This document shows, piece by piece, positions 24,261-37,759 of a stretch of DNA of 64,000 nt (its first letter is position 1; each line of letters starts with the position of its first letter). Made by a program: the position numbers and the translations under genes. The notes below the pieces were generated by a model. The model ran no database searches. It was not told the DNA's origin and saw only the letters and a program-made list of their open reading frames with translations. Source of the stretch: Mantamonas sphyraenae (Eukaryota; CRuMs; Mantamonadidae); NCBI GenBank assembly GCA_026936335.1, contig JAPMXV010000068.1, positions 186,001 through 250,000 of the forward strand, in the 5' to 3' direction.

Positions 24261-27200
24261 ATGGACGTGGAAGGGGGGCACAACGAACAAGGACAGCAGA
24301 TGGAGGTGGAGGTGGAGGTTGAGGACGAGCAAGGGGAGAGCAGCGCGGGAGGGGAGATCGACACAAGCGAGACGTCACACGCGGTAGAGGGAGAAGATGC
24401 TGGCACTGGGTATCTGCTGGTGCCTGATATGGAGCAATGGGGTGTTTCCAAACACAAGGTACGTTGCATGGGGTCCAGGGACGTGTGCCGAGCCCAGGAA
24501 CGGAGTGTGAACACCAGCTGACACTTTTCCTGTTCACGGTGCGCAGGCATTGGAGTGGAGGTTCCTGGGGGAGAGGTACGCGAGATTACGTCAATTGCTG
24601 CTGGAAGAGAACTCCAGTGATGAGAAAGTCGAGCAGGAACTGGGTGAGGTACTGCGTTCGGGTTACACGGAGCGCCCGCTCTTTCTGAACCTCCTGCGAC
24701 TGCCAGCGGACCCAGAGAAGCGAGGGATGGTGCGCAGTCGGCTGTTGCATGTGTTGGAAGCGACCAACTCAATCGACGTGGTTGGGTTCCACGGGCCTGT
24801 GGTGCTGGAGGACATCACAGCGACGGCCGAGCTGCTGCAGGCCAGCTCGACCATCACAAAAGTCGTCTTCGACTGTGTCTACTTCGAGGAGGATGTACAG
24901 AGATCACAGCAAGCACTCGCTGACATACTGGCTTCTGGGAAGGTCACAGTGGTCAAGATAACGAGGTTGTACGAGGATCCGCTTCCAGAGGAAGTACGGC
25001 AACGATCTGACGAAGCCATCCTGCAAGTCATCGGGCGTGCTCTGTACAAAGAATGTCCCCTCGAGTGTATCGACATCTCTACACACGTTTCACAGGATGC
25101 TGGGCGTTGTCTGGGCGAAGCGTTGGCCAGGAACACCACTGTGAAGGAGATCCGGCTCACGCTGAGATCCGGAGATGTCTCTGATCTGTTGGAGGGTGTT
25201 TCACAGTGCTCTGCAATCGAGACGCTGCATTTGACGGTTTTTGCGCCTGAGGAAAGATGTCCAAGTTTGGACATGGGCAATATGTCACTGAAGGAAGTGG
25301 TCATCGATCTACGCGGGAAAAGCTTCAAAGAACTTGATGATGAATGGCTGACAAATGGCTTCGGAGCTTCGCTGGAGAAACTGAAACTGCGTTACATCCG
25401 TCCGTTTAGCACAGCCGCTGTGCGTAGCATGGAGAAATACGCCTCTTTGAAGGAACTGAGCTTTGTAGACGACATTTTCCGTAACGAGGATGCACCAGTA
25501 CTCGCGAAGGCACTCCGTGCCATGGGAAGTCTTCAGCTACTGGAATTCAGTGGCACCCAGCTTGCAGACGCAGACGTCATAGCACTGTCAGACGGGCTGA
25601 CGGATTGCACGCAACTCACTGTGTTGAACCTCCACAGGAACGTATTCGGTGATACAGGGTTGACAGCACTTGTATCAGCCATTCGCCATCTCACCGGCCT
25701 GGAGGAGCTGAATGTGGCAGACAACCGCATCGGTGATGTCCACGGCACCGGACTGGCAGAGCTTGCGCCGAACCTGCTGAAGCTGGATATCCGCTACAAC
25801 AAACTGGCTGTGGAGAGCGCCATGTCGTTGCTGGAAGCCATGACGAAGCAGGAGTGTCGAACCACTGAGATGGACCTTTTGGGTCACAGGTGGAACGAAG
25901 CTGCATCGAAGAAGCTGGGTGACACCCTTGCGGAGGTGCTTCCACAGATCTCCTCATTGACAACGCTGGGAGTGAATGCTGGCTCGCATGCCCTGGCAGA
26001 GTGGCTTCTGGAGAACCAGACACAAATCTCGCTTCCATTTTTGGATGGCAGCGAATATGAATGGGAGATCCTCTGTCCCATTCTGTCCAGCTGGGACCAC
26101 GCCAGTCCGTTGTCGGTGCCAGATGACATGTGGGAAGCAGACGAGTGGCTTTCCTCGCATCTCCATCGCTCCGACACCCCCCTGACAGAGATCGAGTTCA
26201 ATGGCCAGCGTCTATTCCGTGGCATGGACACACTCGAGTGCACATATCGTTCAAGTTGGCCGTTGCTCTGCATCTACGAGCTGTGCCAGGATGTCACCAC
26301 GCTTGTGATCGAGAAACGCCAGGAACAGGCAGCACTCCAAGCTCTGTTTGGCTGCCAGCAGGTGTCCACTTTGCGATGGACATTGGATGGCGAGGACATC
26401 CAACAGCCAGACACCCGGGTGGCCAAACTCTTCGCCTCCTTCGTGGGAGACAACCCACCATCGCGCCACATCCTGCGCTTCCGCACCAGTGAGCAACTGA
26501 GCGCTGAACTCACACAGCTGCATGAGCAACGGCCTGATCTGTGGGGCCTGAAGCTCGTCCAGACAGAGCTGTGGCACCCCGACCAGGTGACCGAGCTGCC
26601 AGATGCGATTGGCCTGTTCACATCCCTCGTGTGTCTCGATCTGCACCACACCCGTCTCAACAAGCTCCCTGGCACGTTTGGAAAGCTGTCGCAACTGCAG
26701 GTGCTCATCCGCCCCCGGGCAGCGAACGGCTTTGTCAATGTGCCACGGTTTGTAAGTGTCCAAAGGGTGCAGGAAGTGGTGCAGTACATGTCACAGGCGT
26801 TTGCGTCTTCATGGCCGCATGCCAACTGGATGGTGGTTGGCCATGGCGGGAGTGGCAAGACGACGCTGCTGAAGAGCATGCGGGGCATGACGAGTGGAGG
26901 TGAGCGCACCGCAGAGGATGGGCGCACGGAGCCAGCCACGCATGGGATGGAGGTGAGTGTGCTGGACGTGGATGGGGTTGGCCAGGTGCGCATCAGCGAC
27001 TACGGCGGCCAGATGGAGTACTACGTGATGCACCAGAACATGATGATGGGTCAGAGCGGCGTGTATGTGATTGTGGCGTCGGCAGCGCAGCTTGTGGAAG
27101 GGAGCAAGCACGAGTACGAGGCAAAGCGAGCAGTGGACTGGCAGGGCGAGATGGCGTACTGGGCTGATGTGATTGCGTCGAAAGTGGGCCAGGAACGGCT

Positions 27201-30200
27201 GCTGGAGGAGGAGAAGCCACGGGTAGTGCTGGTACTGACCCATGTGGACAAACTGGGCAAGGATGGGCGCAAGTCGGTCGTTGGCCAGCTGAAGGATGCC
27301 ATGAAGATGATCGTACGGGAACAAGGACAGGCACTGCGTGTTCTGAAGGCGTTTGTGGTGAATGCACTGAAACCAAAGAGCACACGATCTGTGTTTGACA
27401 AGCTGGTGGAGATCAGCACGGAGGTGGTGAATCGGCAAGTACCCGAAGCGCAGGGGAGACTGCTGGAGGAGATCCGCGCACTCAAGACAGCGATGGGTGG
27501 GCAAGTACGGGAACAGCCATGGATGGAGTATGGAGAGTTGAGGAGGATGATGGAGGAGAGGCAGGACGAGGAGTTGTTGGGGCTGTTGAGTGGGCCAGGT
27601 GACAGCTGGTGGTTCTTTGACGTGGCGCTGGAGGCACTGCACCACCTGCAGGAAGTGACATGGCACAGAGAGGGGGCAGTGGACATCGTGATACTGGAAC
27701 CCAGGTGGCTGGTGGGCGTGGCTGGTGGTTTCATGTGGAGTGGGGACACGAGTGATCTGATGCCCACTCAGGCGACGATTACGCTGCCGGCGCCCATCGA
27801 GGAAGTGGATGATGGAGACGAGGATGAATCTTGTGTTGTGGTTTGCATGTACGAGGATGATGAGGATGAGATTGATGAGGAGACCACCAGTGATGTGATG
27901 AGCGTGGCTGCGTTGCTGCGTCTCGTGATGGGATGTCTGAAGGAAGAGCAGGAGAAAGAAGGGTGTGTGAGCATGGAGAGCGCGTGTTGGCACGCTGTGT
28001 TTGTGCACAAGGTGGAGAGTGCGCTCATCGGAGCAAGCGAGCACGAGGAACTGGAGCTGCGGATGAATCTGGAGGCTGCGCTCGCACAGCACGAGCACGG
28101 AGAAGACCACGAAAAGCTGGTAGAGCGACTGCTGGGTGCACTGGGGGTGGCAGTGCAGAATGAGAAGAAGGATGATCTGATGGAAACGGGCCGGATGCTG
28201 GTGCAGCTGCTGCAGGACATGGATCTGTGCTTCCCTGATGAGGAGTGGATGACACCAGAGGGGACATACAAGGAGACAGACGATGGAAAGGTGGATCTTG
28301 ATCTGACAGTCAAGGCACCACGGCTGATGTTTCCGATCATGCTGGACAACGAACCGCTCAGCCAGGAGCGGGTTGATGACCTCATGGGTGGCAGGGCCAG
28401 GCGCATTGGACGACGGTACACGTGGGGAGGAGACATGAGGGAATGCCAGCGGGGGAAGCGATTGCCAGCTGGGCTGTTCCATCGTGTGCAAGTGCGCTTG
28501 CGGCAGGCCTTCAGCGGATTTCTCCAAGACACGCAGCACCACCGTGAATGGTGCTGGATTCAACCGTTGATGCGAATTGGAGAAGACGATACTAGCCTAC
28601 CGATGGTGCTGCTGCATCATCGTGCACTGAGTGGCGTGCTGGATGTGGTCGTGGCTGTGAACCACGAGCGCGACGACCAGTCACGGATGGGAGAGGTGAT
28701 GGATGTAATTGACAAGCACATCCGATCACTGCTGGGCTTCCAAGAGGAGAACGAGAGGGATGTGCGACTTCGATCACTCCCGGGCTTCCGACGTCACAAA
28801 CGACGTCACGCAGCAGAGGTTCGACACAGGGAGGCGGCGTTTGCCCGATCACTGCTGGGCTTCCAAAAGGAGAACGAGAGGGACGTGCGACACAGGGAGG
28901 CGGCGTTTGCAGGCATGCGAGACGGGTGGACAAGCTGGCCACTGTGTCCAGAGTGTCTGGAGAGCGACCGCATGACCGCACTGTTGCAGACAGAGACTTG
29001 GGTGGAGCTGGAGGAGACGGAAGGCGTACGACACGGTTTGAGTCACTACGGAACGTGGAACGAGCTGCAGAAGCGACGTCCGGGCTCCCATGCACTGCAG
29101 TGTAAGGGGGGGAGCGCAATCACCGTGAAGCAAACACTTTCTGGCCTCCCATCGACCACATCGACTCTGGCGCAGATGATGGAGATTGGCCGCAGGCGAC
29201 ACAGTGAGCTCGTGGGGATGCTGCATGGCATTCTTGAGAAGCAGGACATCGCAGCCGGGAAACAAGCACTGGAGACCACCAACAGCAGCCGAAATGCCAC
29301 CAGTGATGGAAAGAAGATGCATGTGCTGGTGCTCGGATGTGCCGAGTTTGCCCATGGGAAGCTGGAGACCATCGACGAGTTTGAACGGGTCATGCACCAG
29401 CTGGGTCAAGACAGCACACTGCAACTGCACACCGAGTCACGCCTGAACATGAGTGTTGACCACGTGCAGGGCATTCTGGAGGTCGTGCGTGCAGATGTCG
29501 TCCATGTGATGACACATGGCTCAGAACGTGGGCTCCTGGCCAAGGATGGACGCGTCGTCACACACGCACTCCTCATGCAGCTCACACAACGCACACGCCC
29601 CAGTGCCCTCTGTGTCCTCAATGCATGTCGCACCGCGTCCCTGGCAAGCGACCTGGTCGCCGAGGGACACTTCCTCGCAGCCATCGGCTACCTTGGCAAG
29701 GTGGACGATCGTGAAGCCATTGCGTTTGCAGAGAAGCTATACACACTACTCGGCAACGGACAAGGACGATCGCTGGGCAACTGCTTCACACTGGCCAGCG
29801 CAGTCATCAAAAGAACCCAGGTGCGCCTGTTTACCACATCCGCGGATCTGGCGGACAGGCAACTCACCGACCTCCGCAACAGACAGATCTACACCCCGCA
29901 ACGACGCCACGTCCACGTCACCCAAGGCACCGGACCCCGCATCATGGCCACCCGTTTTGCCACGGTTAGCGTCCACAAGGCAACTAACTCTTCAACCGCC
30001 AAGAGAGACCTGGCGGACACCTCCGATCCCCATATGTGGGTGCATGCGCAAAGTCCACACTCCGGTGACCATGTCGAAGTCGCAGCAAACCACCCGCTGC
30101 GGCGTCAATCCTCCTCCAACACCAACAGCGAGATCCACTCCCAAACTGGAGAAGAAGGCGGAAACGATGGCCACGGTGGCGGAAATGGCGGGAGTAACGG

Positions 30201-30540
30201 TGTAGGAGGTGGAGTTGTAGATGGTGTTGGCGATGATGGCAACGGCGATGGCTCTGGAGACAGAGCAGAAACCTCACATGAAGAGTCCAGTGAGTCAGAC
30301 GCGGACACCGATCGCAACATGGGCGATGACGATGGAACTTTTGCCCTCCTCAGCCGCAACAGCGAGCATGGTCTCACCAACCTGGCCATTGTGGGAGGGG
30401 TATCCTTTGTCCTCATAGCGCTTGTGCGTATGCGTTCGAACCCCAACAGCCGCAACAGCGAGCATGGTCTCACCAACCTGGCCATTGTGGGAGGGGTATC
30501 CTTTGTCATAATAGCGCTTATGCGTATGCGTTCGCCTTAA
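24261..30540 (+). CDS. LRR-Roc-COR-CHAT protein 2, with duplicated C-terminal membrane segment
   Basis: Exon 1 24261-24458 and exon 2 24547-30540 (88-bp intron GTACGT...GCGCAG, phase 0) give about 2063 residues. The ATG is the conserved MDVEGGHNEQG start; exon 1 is acidic and disordered. RNI LRRs span ~200-500. The Roc P-loop GHGGSGKT is at ~831, followed by DYGGQ and LTHVD, then COR (LEPRWLVGVAGG), an Asp/Glu insert and a CHAT domain with His ~1723 (HVMTHG) and Cys ~1760 (LNACRT). It alone has a ~190-residue tail: Gly/Asp-rich, then two near-identical 32-residue units (TNLAIVGGVSFVLIALVRMR), each a plausible membrane helix. That suggests a tail-anchored, membrane-bound form. It also has an extra RSLLGF...DVR unit between COR and CHAT. 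Roc and COR are nearly identical to the other copies while the LRRs differ. Confidence 0.9.
30353..30538 (+). repeat. 96-bp tandem duplication encoding the C-terminal hydrophobic tail
   Basis: The segment starting agccgcaacagcgagcatgg is present twice in frame (about 30353 and 30449), encoding SRNSEHGLTNLAIVGGVSFV and a few more residues each time. The copies differ at a few bases (Val-Leu against Val-Ile; Val against Met), so the duplication is recent but not brand new. Confidence 0.85.
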
Positions 30541-31170
30541 CAGTGAAAGCAAGCGATGCGCCGCCAAACATGTTTCGTGGACAGCCAGCACGTTTGCTGA
30601 CTATCCGGGGAGAGCAACACGGGAACCCTCCACAATGCTACAAGACATAGAGAATGGCATTCACTTCCTCATGCACGGCGTTGCGCCGTGTACAGAGGAT
30701 ACGCATGTACCCCCCGATCCAGGAAAGGAAATCAACGCAACCAAGCTCAAGAGAAACGGGAGGCACGCCTGCTTGTCACATTCTGCAACAGCACTCCTCG
30801 AAAAGCTATGAAACACGTGCTATTTTGGCCAAGGGTCCTCACATGACGTCAGTCTGCTGGCGTTGCGTGCACAGCCTCTCGTGTGCGCAGTCACAATCCC
30901 AATCCATCGTCAAGCGCCCCGTCGGCCACCCACCCGCCGCCTGGATCCGTACCACACAGAGCAGTTCCCGAGTGTCTGTTGCGCAAATGCATCACAACCG
31001 TGCTGGCCACGTCAGTGGTCATGTGGTTGCTGCGCCGCCGATGGCCCAAGGTGCGGCAGGTGCCCACTACAGCGAAGGAGGAAGACACAACACGCACACA
31101 AAGCAACACTCGCCACACAAGCGAGGAACAGGGAGAGGAAGGTGCCATGGAGCAGCAGCAGGCACAGGTG
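30541..31170. other. Intergenic, ROCO-CHAT 2 to ROCO-CHAT 3
   Basis: 30541-30839 is unique to this site and holds no gene I can support, only a small inverted repeat (acggcg-ttg-cgccgt near 30678). From 30840 the ROCO upstream module begins (catgacgtcagt, then the conserved TTVLATSVVMWLL frame at ~30990-31160). Confidence 0.4.
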
Positions 31171-31174
31171 AGCC

Positions 31175-31790
31175 AGCATCCACATCCACCGTTCCCACAA
31201 CCTCCTTCCCCTCCAACCCCACCGCCCCTCTGTCTTCATCCCGTTGATCGACAGCTCCACCACACGCAGACTCCTGTTCACTCCCAGTGCCATGCCCAGC
31301 GCCTGCGTCCCCCGTCGTCCCCGACGCTGTTGTTCCCCACGTCCAGCTCCTCCACCCTCCCATTCACCTCCAGCCTCGTCATCGTAAATCTCATTCCGCC
31401 ACAACACCAGCCCCACCATCGCACCCGTTCTCCTGCAACGCCTGCCCCAACACCGCCGCCCGCTCAACCCGAGCCACTTTCCTCATGTCCAACCTCTCCA
31501 GCCTGCTGTTCCTTGCCAGCCCTTCTGCAAATGCATACGCCTCTTCTCTCTCCATCCTGTTCCTCAACAGGCCCATCCCCGCATAGTCGTGGTGCTCGGC
31601 AACGCCGCCCTCCGTCCCCGACCTCGATGCAGCTCATGCTCAGCTTCACCACACACCCATCCCCCCCTCCAGCGCCTTGCACAGGCGGATGGCCTACGCG
31701 TCGTCCACCCCGCAGCCCACCAGCATCGCCTCGCCGTCGTCGTCACACTCCAGCAGCTGCAAGGGTAGGCAAGCGGGCGCGATGCCCGTG
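31175..31790 (-). pseudogene. Decayed RNI-type LRR gene fragment upstream of ROCO-CHAT 3
   Basis: The best-preserved piece is open for ~60 codons (31576-31391): GLLRNRMEREEAYAFAEGL, then ARNSRLERLDMRKVARVE and LGQALQENG, a clear RNI-type LRR pattern. Flanking pieces (MELLECDDDGEAMLVG; VVELSINGM) are in other frames. It has the same breaks as the other relics. Confidence 0.6.
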
Positions 31791-31807
31791 GGCAGGCAAG
31801 AGAATAC

Positions 31808-34800
31808 ATGGACGTGGAAGGGGGGCACAACGAGCATGGACAGGAGATGGTGGTGGAGGTGGTAGAGGTGGAGGTGGAGGACGAGCAAGGGGGGAGTAGC
31901 GCGGGAGGGGAGATCGACACAAGCGAGACGTCACACGCTGAAGAGGGAGAAGATGCTGGCACTGGGAATCTACTGGCTGATATGGAGCGATGGGGTGGCT
32001 ACGAAGACATGGTACGTTGCACCGGGTCCAGGGAGTTGTGCCGAGCCCAGGAACGGAGTGATGATCACCCAGTTGACACACTTTTCCTGTTCACGGTGCG
32101 CAGAGTTGGGTGTGGGGTAACCTGAAGGAGCCGTACGAACAACTGCGTCAACTGCTGCTGGAAGAAAACTCCAGTGATGAGGAGGTGGAGAAGGCACTGG
32201 GTGAGGCAGTGGGTTCGGGTTACACGGAGCGACCCCTCTATCTGAACCTCCTGCGACTGCCAGCGGACCCAGAGAAGCGAGAGATGGTGCGCAACCGGCT
32301 GTTGCAAGTGTTGGAAGCGACCCACTTAACAGACGCTGTTGGTTTCTGCGGGCCTGTGGTGCTGAAGGACATCACAGCGACGGCCGAGCTGCTGCAGGCC
32401 AGCTCGACCATCGCAAAGGTCGTCTTCGACTGCGCCTACTTCGAAGAGGATGTACAGATATCACAGCAAACACTCGGTGACATGCTGGCTTCAGGAAATG
32501 TCACAGAGGTCAAGATGACGATACCGTATGAGGATCCGCGGCCAGAGGAAGTACAGGAACGATCTGACGCAGTCATTCTGCAGGCCATTGGGCATGCTCT
32601 GGACAAAGAATGTCCCCTCAACTGTATCGCTATCTCAGCACACGTTTCACAGGATGCTGGGCGTTGTCTGGGCGAAGCGTTGGCCAGGAACACCACTGTG
32701 AAGGACATCCGGCTCACGCTACATTCTGGAGATGTCTCTGATCTGTTGGAGGGTGTTTCACAGTGCTCTGCAATCGAGACGCTGCGTTTGGACCTCGATG
32801 GCCACGTCGACGGTTTGGGCAGCTTGGACATGGGCACAATGTCACTGAAGGAAGTGGACATCGTTCAACGCGGGAAAAGCTTCGAAGCAATTGATGATGA
32901 ATGGCTGACAAAGGGCTTCGGGGCTTCACTGGAGAAACTGACGCTGCGCAACATCCGTCAATTTAGCACAGCCACTGTGCTCACACGTTGCAAAGAGAAG
33001 TGCTCTTCTTTGAGGTATCTGAGCTTCACAGGCGTTGGCTTTTATGGCATGGATGTTATAGCACTCGCAGAGGCAATCCGTGCCATGGAATGCCTTGAGC
33101 GACTGGTATTCAGTGGTACCGAGCTTGGAGACGCAGACGTCATAGCACTGTCAGACGGGTTGACGGAATGCACGCAACTGCGTGTGTTGGACCTCCGCAG
33201 GAACAGATTCGGTGCAGCTGGGTTGACAGCACTTGTATCAGCCATTCGCCATCTCCCCCGCCTGGAGGAGCTGAATGTGGCAGGCAACCGCATCGATGAT
33301 GTCCACGGCACTGGACTGGCAGAGCTTGCGCGGAACCTGCTGAAGCTGGATATCAGCGAGAACAAACTGGCTGTGGAGAGCGCCATCTCGTTGCTGAAAG
33401 CCATGACGAAGCAGGGCTGTCGAACCGCTGAGTTGGACCTCACGGATCAGGGGTGGAACGAAGCTGCATCGAAGAAGCTGGGAGACACTCTTGCAGAGAT
33501 GCTTCCACTGACGTCATCATCGACAACGCTGGGAGTGGATGCTGGCTCGCATGCCCTGGCAGAGTGGCTTATGGAGAACCAGACACAAATCTCGCTCCTT
33601 GGGGGACCCAGAGGAGGCGAGTGGGCGGTACACTGTTCCAGTCTGTCCAGCTGGGAACACGCCAGTCTGCTGTGGGTGCCACCTGGCATGTGGGAAGCAG
33701 ACGAGTGGCTTTCCTCACATCTCCATCGCTCCGACAGCCCCGTGAAAGATATCTTGTTCGATGGCCAGCGTCTATTCCGCGGCATGGACACACTCAAAAG
33801 CCCTCCTCATTCAGGATGGCCGTTACTCTGTATCTACGAGCTGTGCACGGATGTCACCACGCTTGTGATCAGGGAAGGCCAGGAACAGGCAGCACTCCAA
33901 GCTCTGTTTGGCTGCCAGCAGGTGTCCACTTTGCGATGGACATGGTATGGCGAGGACATCCAACAGCCAGACACCCACATGGCCAAGCTCGTCGCCTCCT
34001 GTGTGGGAGACAACCAACCATCGCGCCATATCCTGCGCTTCCGCACCCGTGAGCAACTGAGCGATGCACTCACACAGCTGCATCAGCACCAGCCTGACCT
34101 GTGGGGCCTGAAGCTCGTCCAGACAGAGCTGTGGCACCCCGACCAGGTGACCGAGCTGCCAGATGCGATTGGCCTGTTCACATCCCTCGTGTGTCTCGAT
34201 CTGCACCACACCCGTCTCAACAAGCTCCCTGGCGCGTTTGCAGAGCTGTCGCAACTGCAGGTCCTCATCCGCAGCCGGGCAGGGGATGGCTTTGTCAATG
34301 TGCCACGGTTTGTGAGTGAGCAAGGGGCGCAAGAAGTGGTGCAGTACATGTCTCAGGCGTTTGCGTCGTCATGGCCGCATGCCAACTGGATGGTGGTTGG
34401 CCATGGCGGGAGTGGCAAGACGACGCTGCTGAAGAGCATGCGGGGCATGGCGGGTGGAGGTGAGCGCACCGCAGAGGAGGGGCGCACGGAGCCAGCCACG
34501 CATGCGATGGAGGTGAGTGTGCTGGACGTGGATGGGGTTGGCGAGGTGCGCATCAGCGACTACGGCGGCCAGATGGAGTACTACGTGATGCACCAGAACA
34601 TGATGATGGGCCAGAGCGGCGTGTATGTGATTGTGGCGTCGGCAGCACAGCTTGTGGAAGGCAGCAAGCACGAGTACGAGGCAAAGCGGGCAGTGGACTG
34701 GCAGGGCGAGATGGCGTACTGGGCTGATGTGATTGCGTCGAAAGTGGGACAGGAACGGCTGCTGGAGGAGGAGAAGCCACGGGTGGTGCTGGTACTGACC

Positions 34801-37473
34801 CATGTGGACAAACTGGGCAAGGATGGGCGCAAGTCGGTCGCTGGCCAGCTGAAGGCAGCCAAGGAGATGATCGTACGGGAACAAGGACAGGCACTGCGTG
34901 TTTTGAAGGTGGTGTTCATGGTGAATGCACTGAAGACGAAGAACACAGAATCTGTGTTTGACAAGCTGGTGGAGATCAGCAAGGAGGTGGTGGATCGGCA
35001 GGTACCCGAAGCGCAGGGGAGACTGCTGGAGGAGATCCGCGCACTCAAGACAGTGATGGGTGGGCAGCTGCGGGAACAACCATGGATGGAATATGGAGAG
35101 TTGAGGAGGATGATGGAGGAGAGGCAGGACGAGGAGTTGCTGGGGCTGTTGAGTGGGCCAGGGGACAGCTGGTGGTTCTTTGACGTGGCGCTGGAGGCAC
35201 TGCACCACCTGCAGGAGGTGACATGGCACAGAGAGGGGGCAGTGGACATTGTGATACTGGAACCGAAGTGGCTGGTGGGCGTGGCTGGTGGTTTCATGTG
35301 GACTGGGGACGCGAGTGATCTGGTGCCCACTCAGGCGACGATTTCGCTGCGGACACCGATCGAGGAGGAGGATGATGGAGACGAGGATGAATCTTGTGTG
35401 GTGTTTTGCATGTACGAGGATGATGACGATGAGATTGACGAGGAGACCACCAGTGATGTGATGAGCATTGCTGCGTTGCTGCGGTGTGTGATGGGTTGTC
35501 TGAAGGAGGAACAGGAAAAAGAAGGGTGTGTGAGCATGGAGAGCGCGTGTTGGCACGCTGTGTTCGTGCACAAGGTGGAGAGTGCGCTCATCGGAGCAAG
35601 CGAGGACGAGGAACTGGACCTGCGGAGGAATCTGGAGGCTGCGCTCGCACAGCACGAGGACGGAGAAGACCACGAAAAGGTGGTAGAGCGACTGCTGAAG
35701 GCACTGGGGGTGGTCGTGGAAGATGAGAAGGATGATCTGGTGGAAACGGGCCGGATGCTGGTGCAGCTTCTGCAGGACATGGATCTGTGCTTCCCTGATG
35801 AGGAGTGGACGACACCAGAGGGGACATACAAGGAGACAGGCGATGGAAAGGTGGATCTTGATCTGACAGTCAAGGCACCGCGGCTGATGTTTCCGATCAT
35901 GCTGGACAACGAACAGCTCAGCCAGGAGCGGGTTGACGAGCTTATGGGAGGCAGGAATCGGCGCATTGGTCGACGATACACGTGGGGCGGCGACATGAAG
36001 AAGAGCCAACGGGGCAAGCGATTGCCAGCAGGGCTGTTCCATCGTGTGCAAGTGCGCATGCGGCAGGCCTTCAGTGGATTTCTCCAAGACACGCAGCACC
36101 ACCGTGAATGGTGCTGGATACAACCGTTGGTGCGAATTGGAGAAGACGATGACAGCCTACCGATGGTGCTGCTGCATCACCGTGCACTGAGTGGCGTGCT
36201 GGATGTGGTCGTGGCTGTGAACCACAAGCGCGAAGACCAGTCGCGGATGGGAGAAGTGATGGATGTAATTGACAAGCACATCCGATCACTGCTGGGGTTC
36301 CACGAGGAGAACGAGAGTGATGTGCGACTTCGATCACTCCCGGGCTTCCGACGTCACAAACGACGTCACGCAGCAGAGGTTCGACACAGGGAGGCGGCGT
36401 TTGCAGGCATGCGAGACGGGTGGACAAGCTGGCCACTGTGTCCAGAGTGTCTGGAGAGCGACCGCATGACTGCACTGTTGCAGACAGAGACATGGGTGGA
36501 GCTGGAGGAGACGGAAGGCGTTCGACACGGTTTGAGTCACTACGGAACATGGAACGAGCTGCAGAAGCGACGTCCGGACTCCTATGCACTGCAGTGTAAG
36601 GGGGGGAGCACAATCACCGTAGTTTATGTACTTTCTGGCCTCCCATCGACCACATCGACCCTGGCGCAGATGACGGAGATTGGCCGCAGGCGACACAGTG
36701 AGCTCGTGGGGCTGCTGCATGATATTCGGAAGAAGCAGGACATCGCAGCCAGGGAACTAGCGCTGGAGACCACCAACAGCAGCACAACCGCCAACGATGC
36801 GAAGAAGATGCACGTGCTGATGCTCGGTTGTGTCGAGTCTGGATATGAGAAGCTGGGGACCATCGACGAGTTTGAACGGGTCATGCACCAGCTGGGTCAA
36901 GACAGCACACTGCAACTGCACACCGAGTCACGCCTGAACATGAGTGTTGACCACGTGCAGGGCACCCTGGAGGTCGTGCGTGCAGAAGTCGTCCATGTGA
37001 TGACACATGGCACAGAACGTGGACTCCTGGCCAAGGATGGACGCGTCGTCACACGCACGCTCCTCATGCAGCTCACACAGCGCACACGCCCCAGTGCCCT
37101 CTGTGTGCTCAATGCATGTCGCACCGCGTCCCTGGCAAGCGACCTGGTCGCCGAGGGGCACTTTCACGCAGCCATCGGCTACCTTGGCAACGTGGACGAC
37201 GATGAAGCCATTGCGTTTGCAGAGAAGCAAAACACACGACTCGGCAACGGACAAGGACGATCGCTGGGCAACTGCTTCACACTGGCCAGCGCGGTCATCA
37301 CAAGAACCCAGGTGCGCCTGTTCACCTCGTTCGCAGAGCTGGCGGACCTGCAACTCACCTATCTCCGCAACACCTGGATCCACACCCCGCAACGACGCCA
37401 CGTCCACGTCACCCAAGGCACTGGACCCCGCACCATGGCCACCCGCTTCACCACCGTCACTGTCCTCAAGTAA
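31808..37473 (+). CDS. LRR-Roc-COR-CHAT protein 3
   Basis: Exon 1 31808-32011 and exon 2 32104-37473 (92-bp intron, GTACGT...GCGCAG, phase 0) give 1857 residues. N-terminal acidic exon (MDVEGGHNEHG), helical region, RNI LRRs (for example LRVLDLRRNRFGAAGLTALV), a second LRR pair before the GTPase (LPDAIGLFTSLVCLDLHH), Roc P-loop GHGGSGKT at ~834, DYGGQMEYY, LTHVDK, COR (LEPKWLVGVAGG), acidic insert, CPEC motif near the CHAT domain, and the dyad His 1703 (HVMTHG) and Cys 1740 (LNACRT). It ends TVTVLK without the tails of copies 2 and 4. This is the cleanest copy to use as reference for the family. It probably acts as a GTP-switched protease; the activator and substrate are unknown. Confidence 0.9.
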
Positions 37474-37479
37474 ACCTTC

Positions 37480-37757
37480 CTACCACCTCCATCCAGCATC
37501 CCCTCATTCCCCTCCAACCCCGCCGCCAACCCCACCGCCCCTTGTCTTCGATCCCCTTGATCGACAGCCCCTCCACACGCAGACTCCTGTTCACCTTCCA
37601 GCGCCTCCACCCTGTGGTCTCCGATCTCGTCCCCCCACAACACCAGCCGCACCACCGCCCTGCACACACCAGCCACCATGACCCTCCCCTCCACCCTCAC
37701 CTGTGGTCGCCGTCTATCACAGGCCGGTCTGTTTTCGTCATCTCCCAACGTTGACAA
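37480..37757 (-). pseudogene. LRR relic after ROCO-CHAT 3
   Basis: Nearly identical to 18150-18431. Minus-strand pieces VVRLVLWGDEIGDHRVEAL and GAVGLAAGLEGNEGML lie in different frames. It forms the 3' flank that was fused to the truncated EF1-beta before the unit was duplicated. Confidence 0.5.
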
Positions 37758-37759
37758 GA

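Noticed and set aside
26809-28563. Long antisense His-rich frames opposite the ROCO genes (584 codons here and at 34369-36123)
   Set aside because: They mirror the highly conserved Roc-COR coding strand; composition (His, Leu, Pro-rich) is that expected from antisense of GC-rich codons and no domain is seen.
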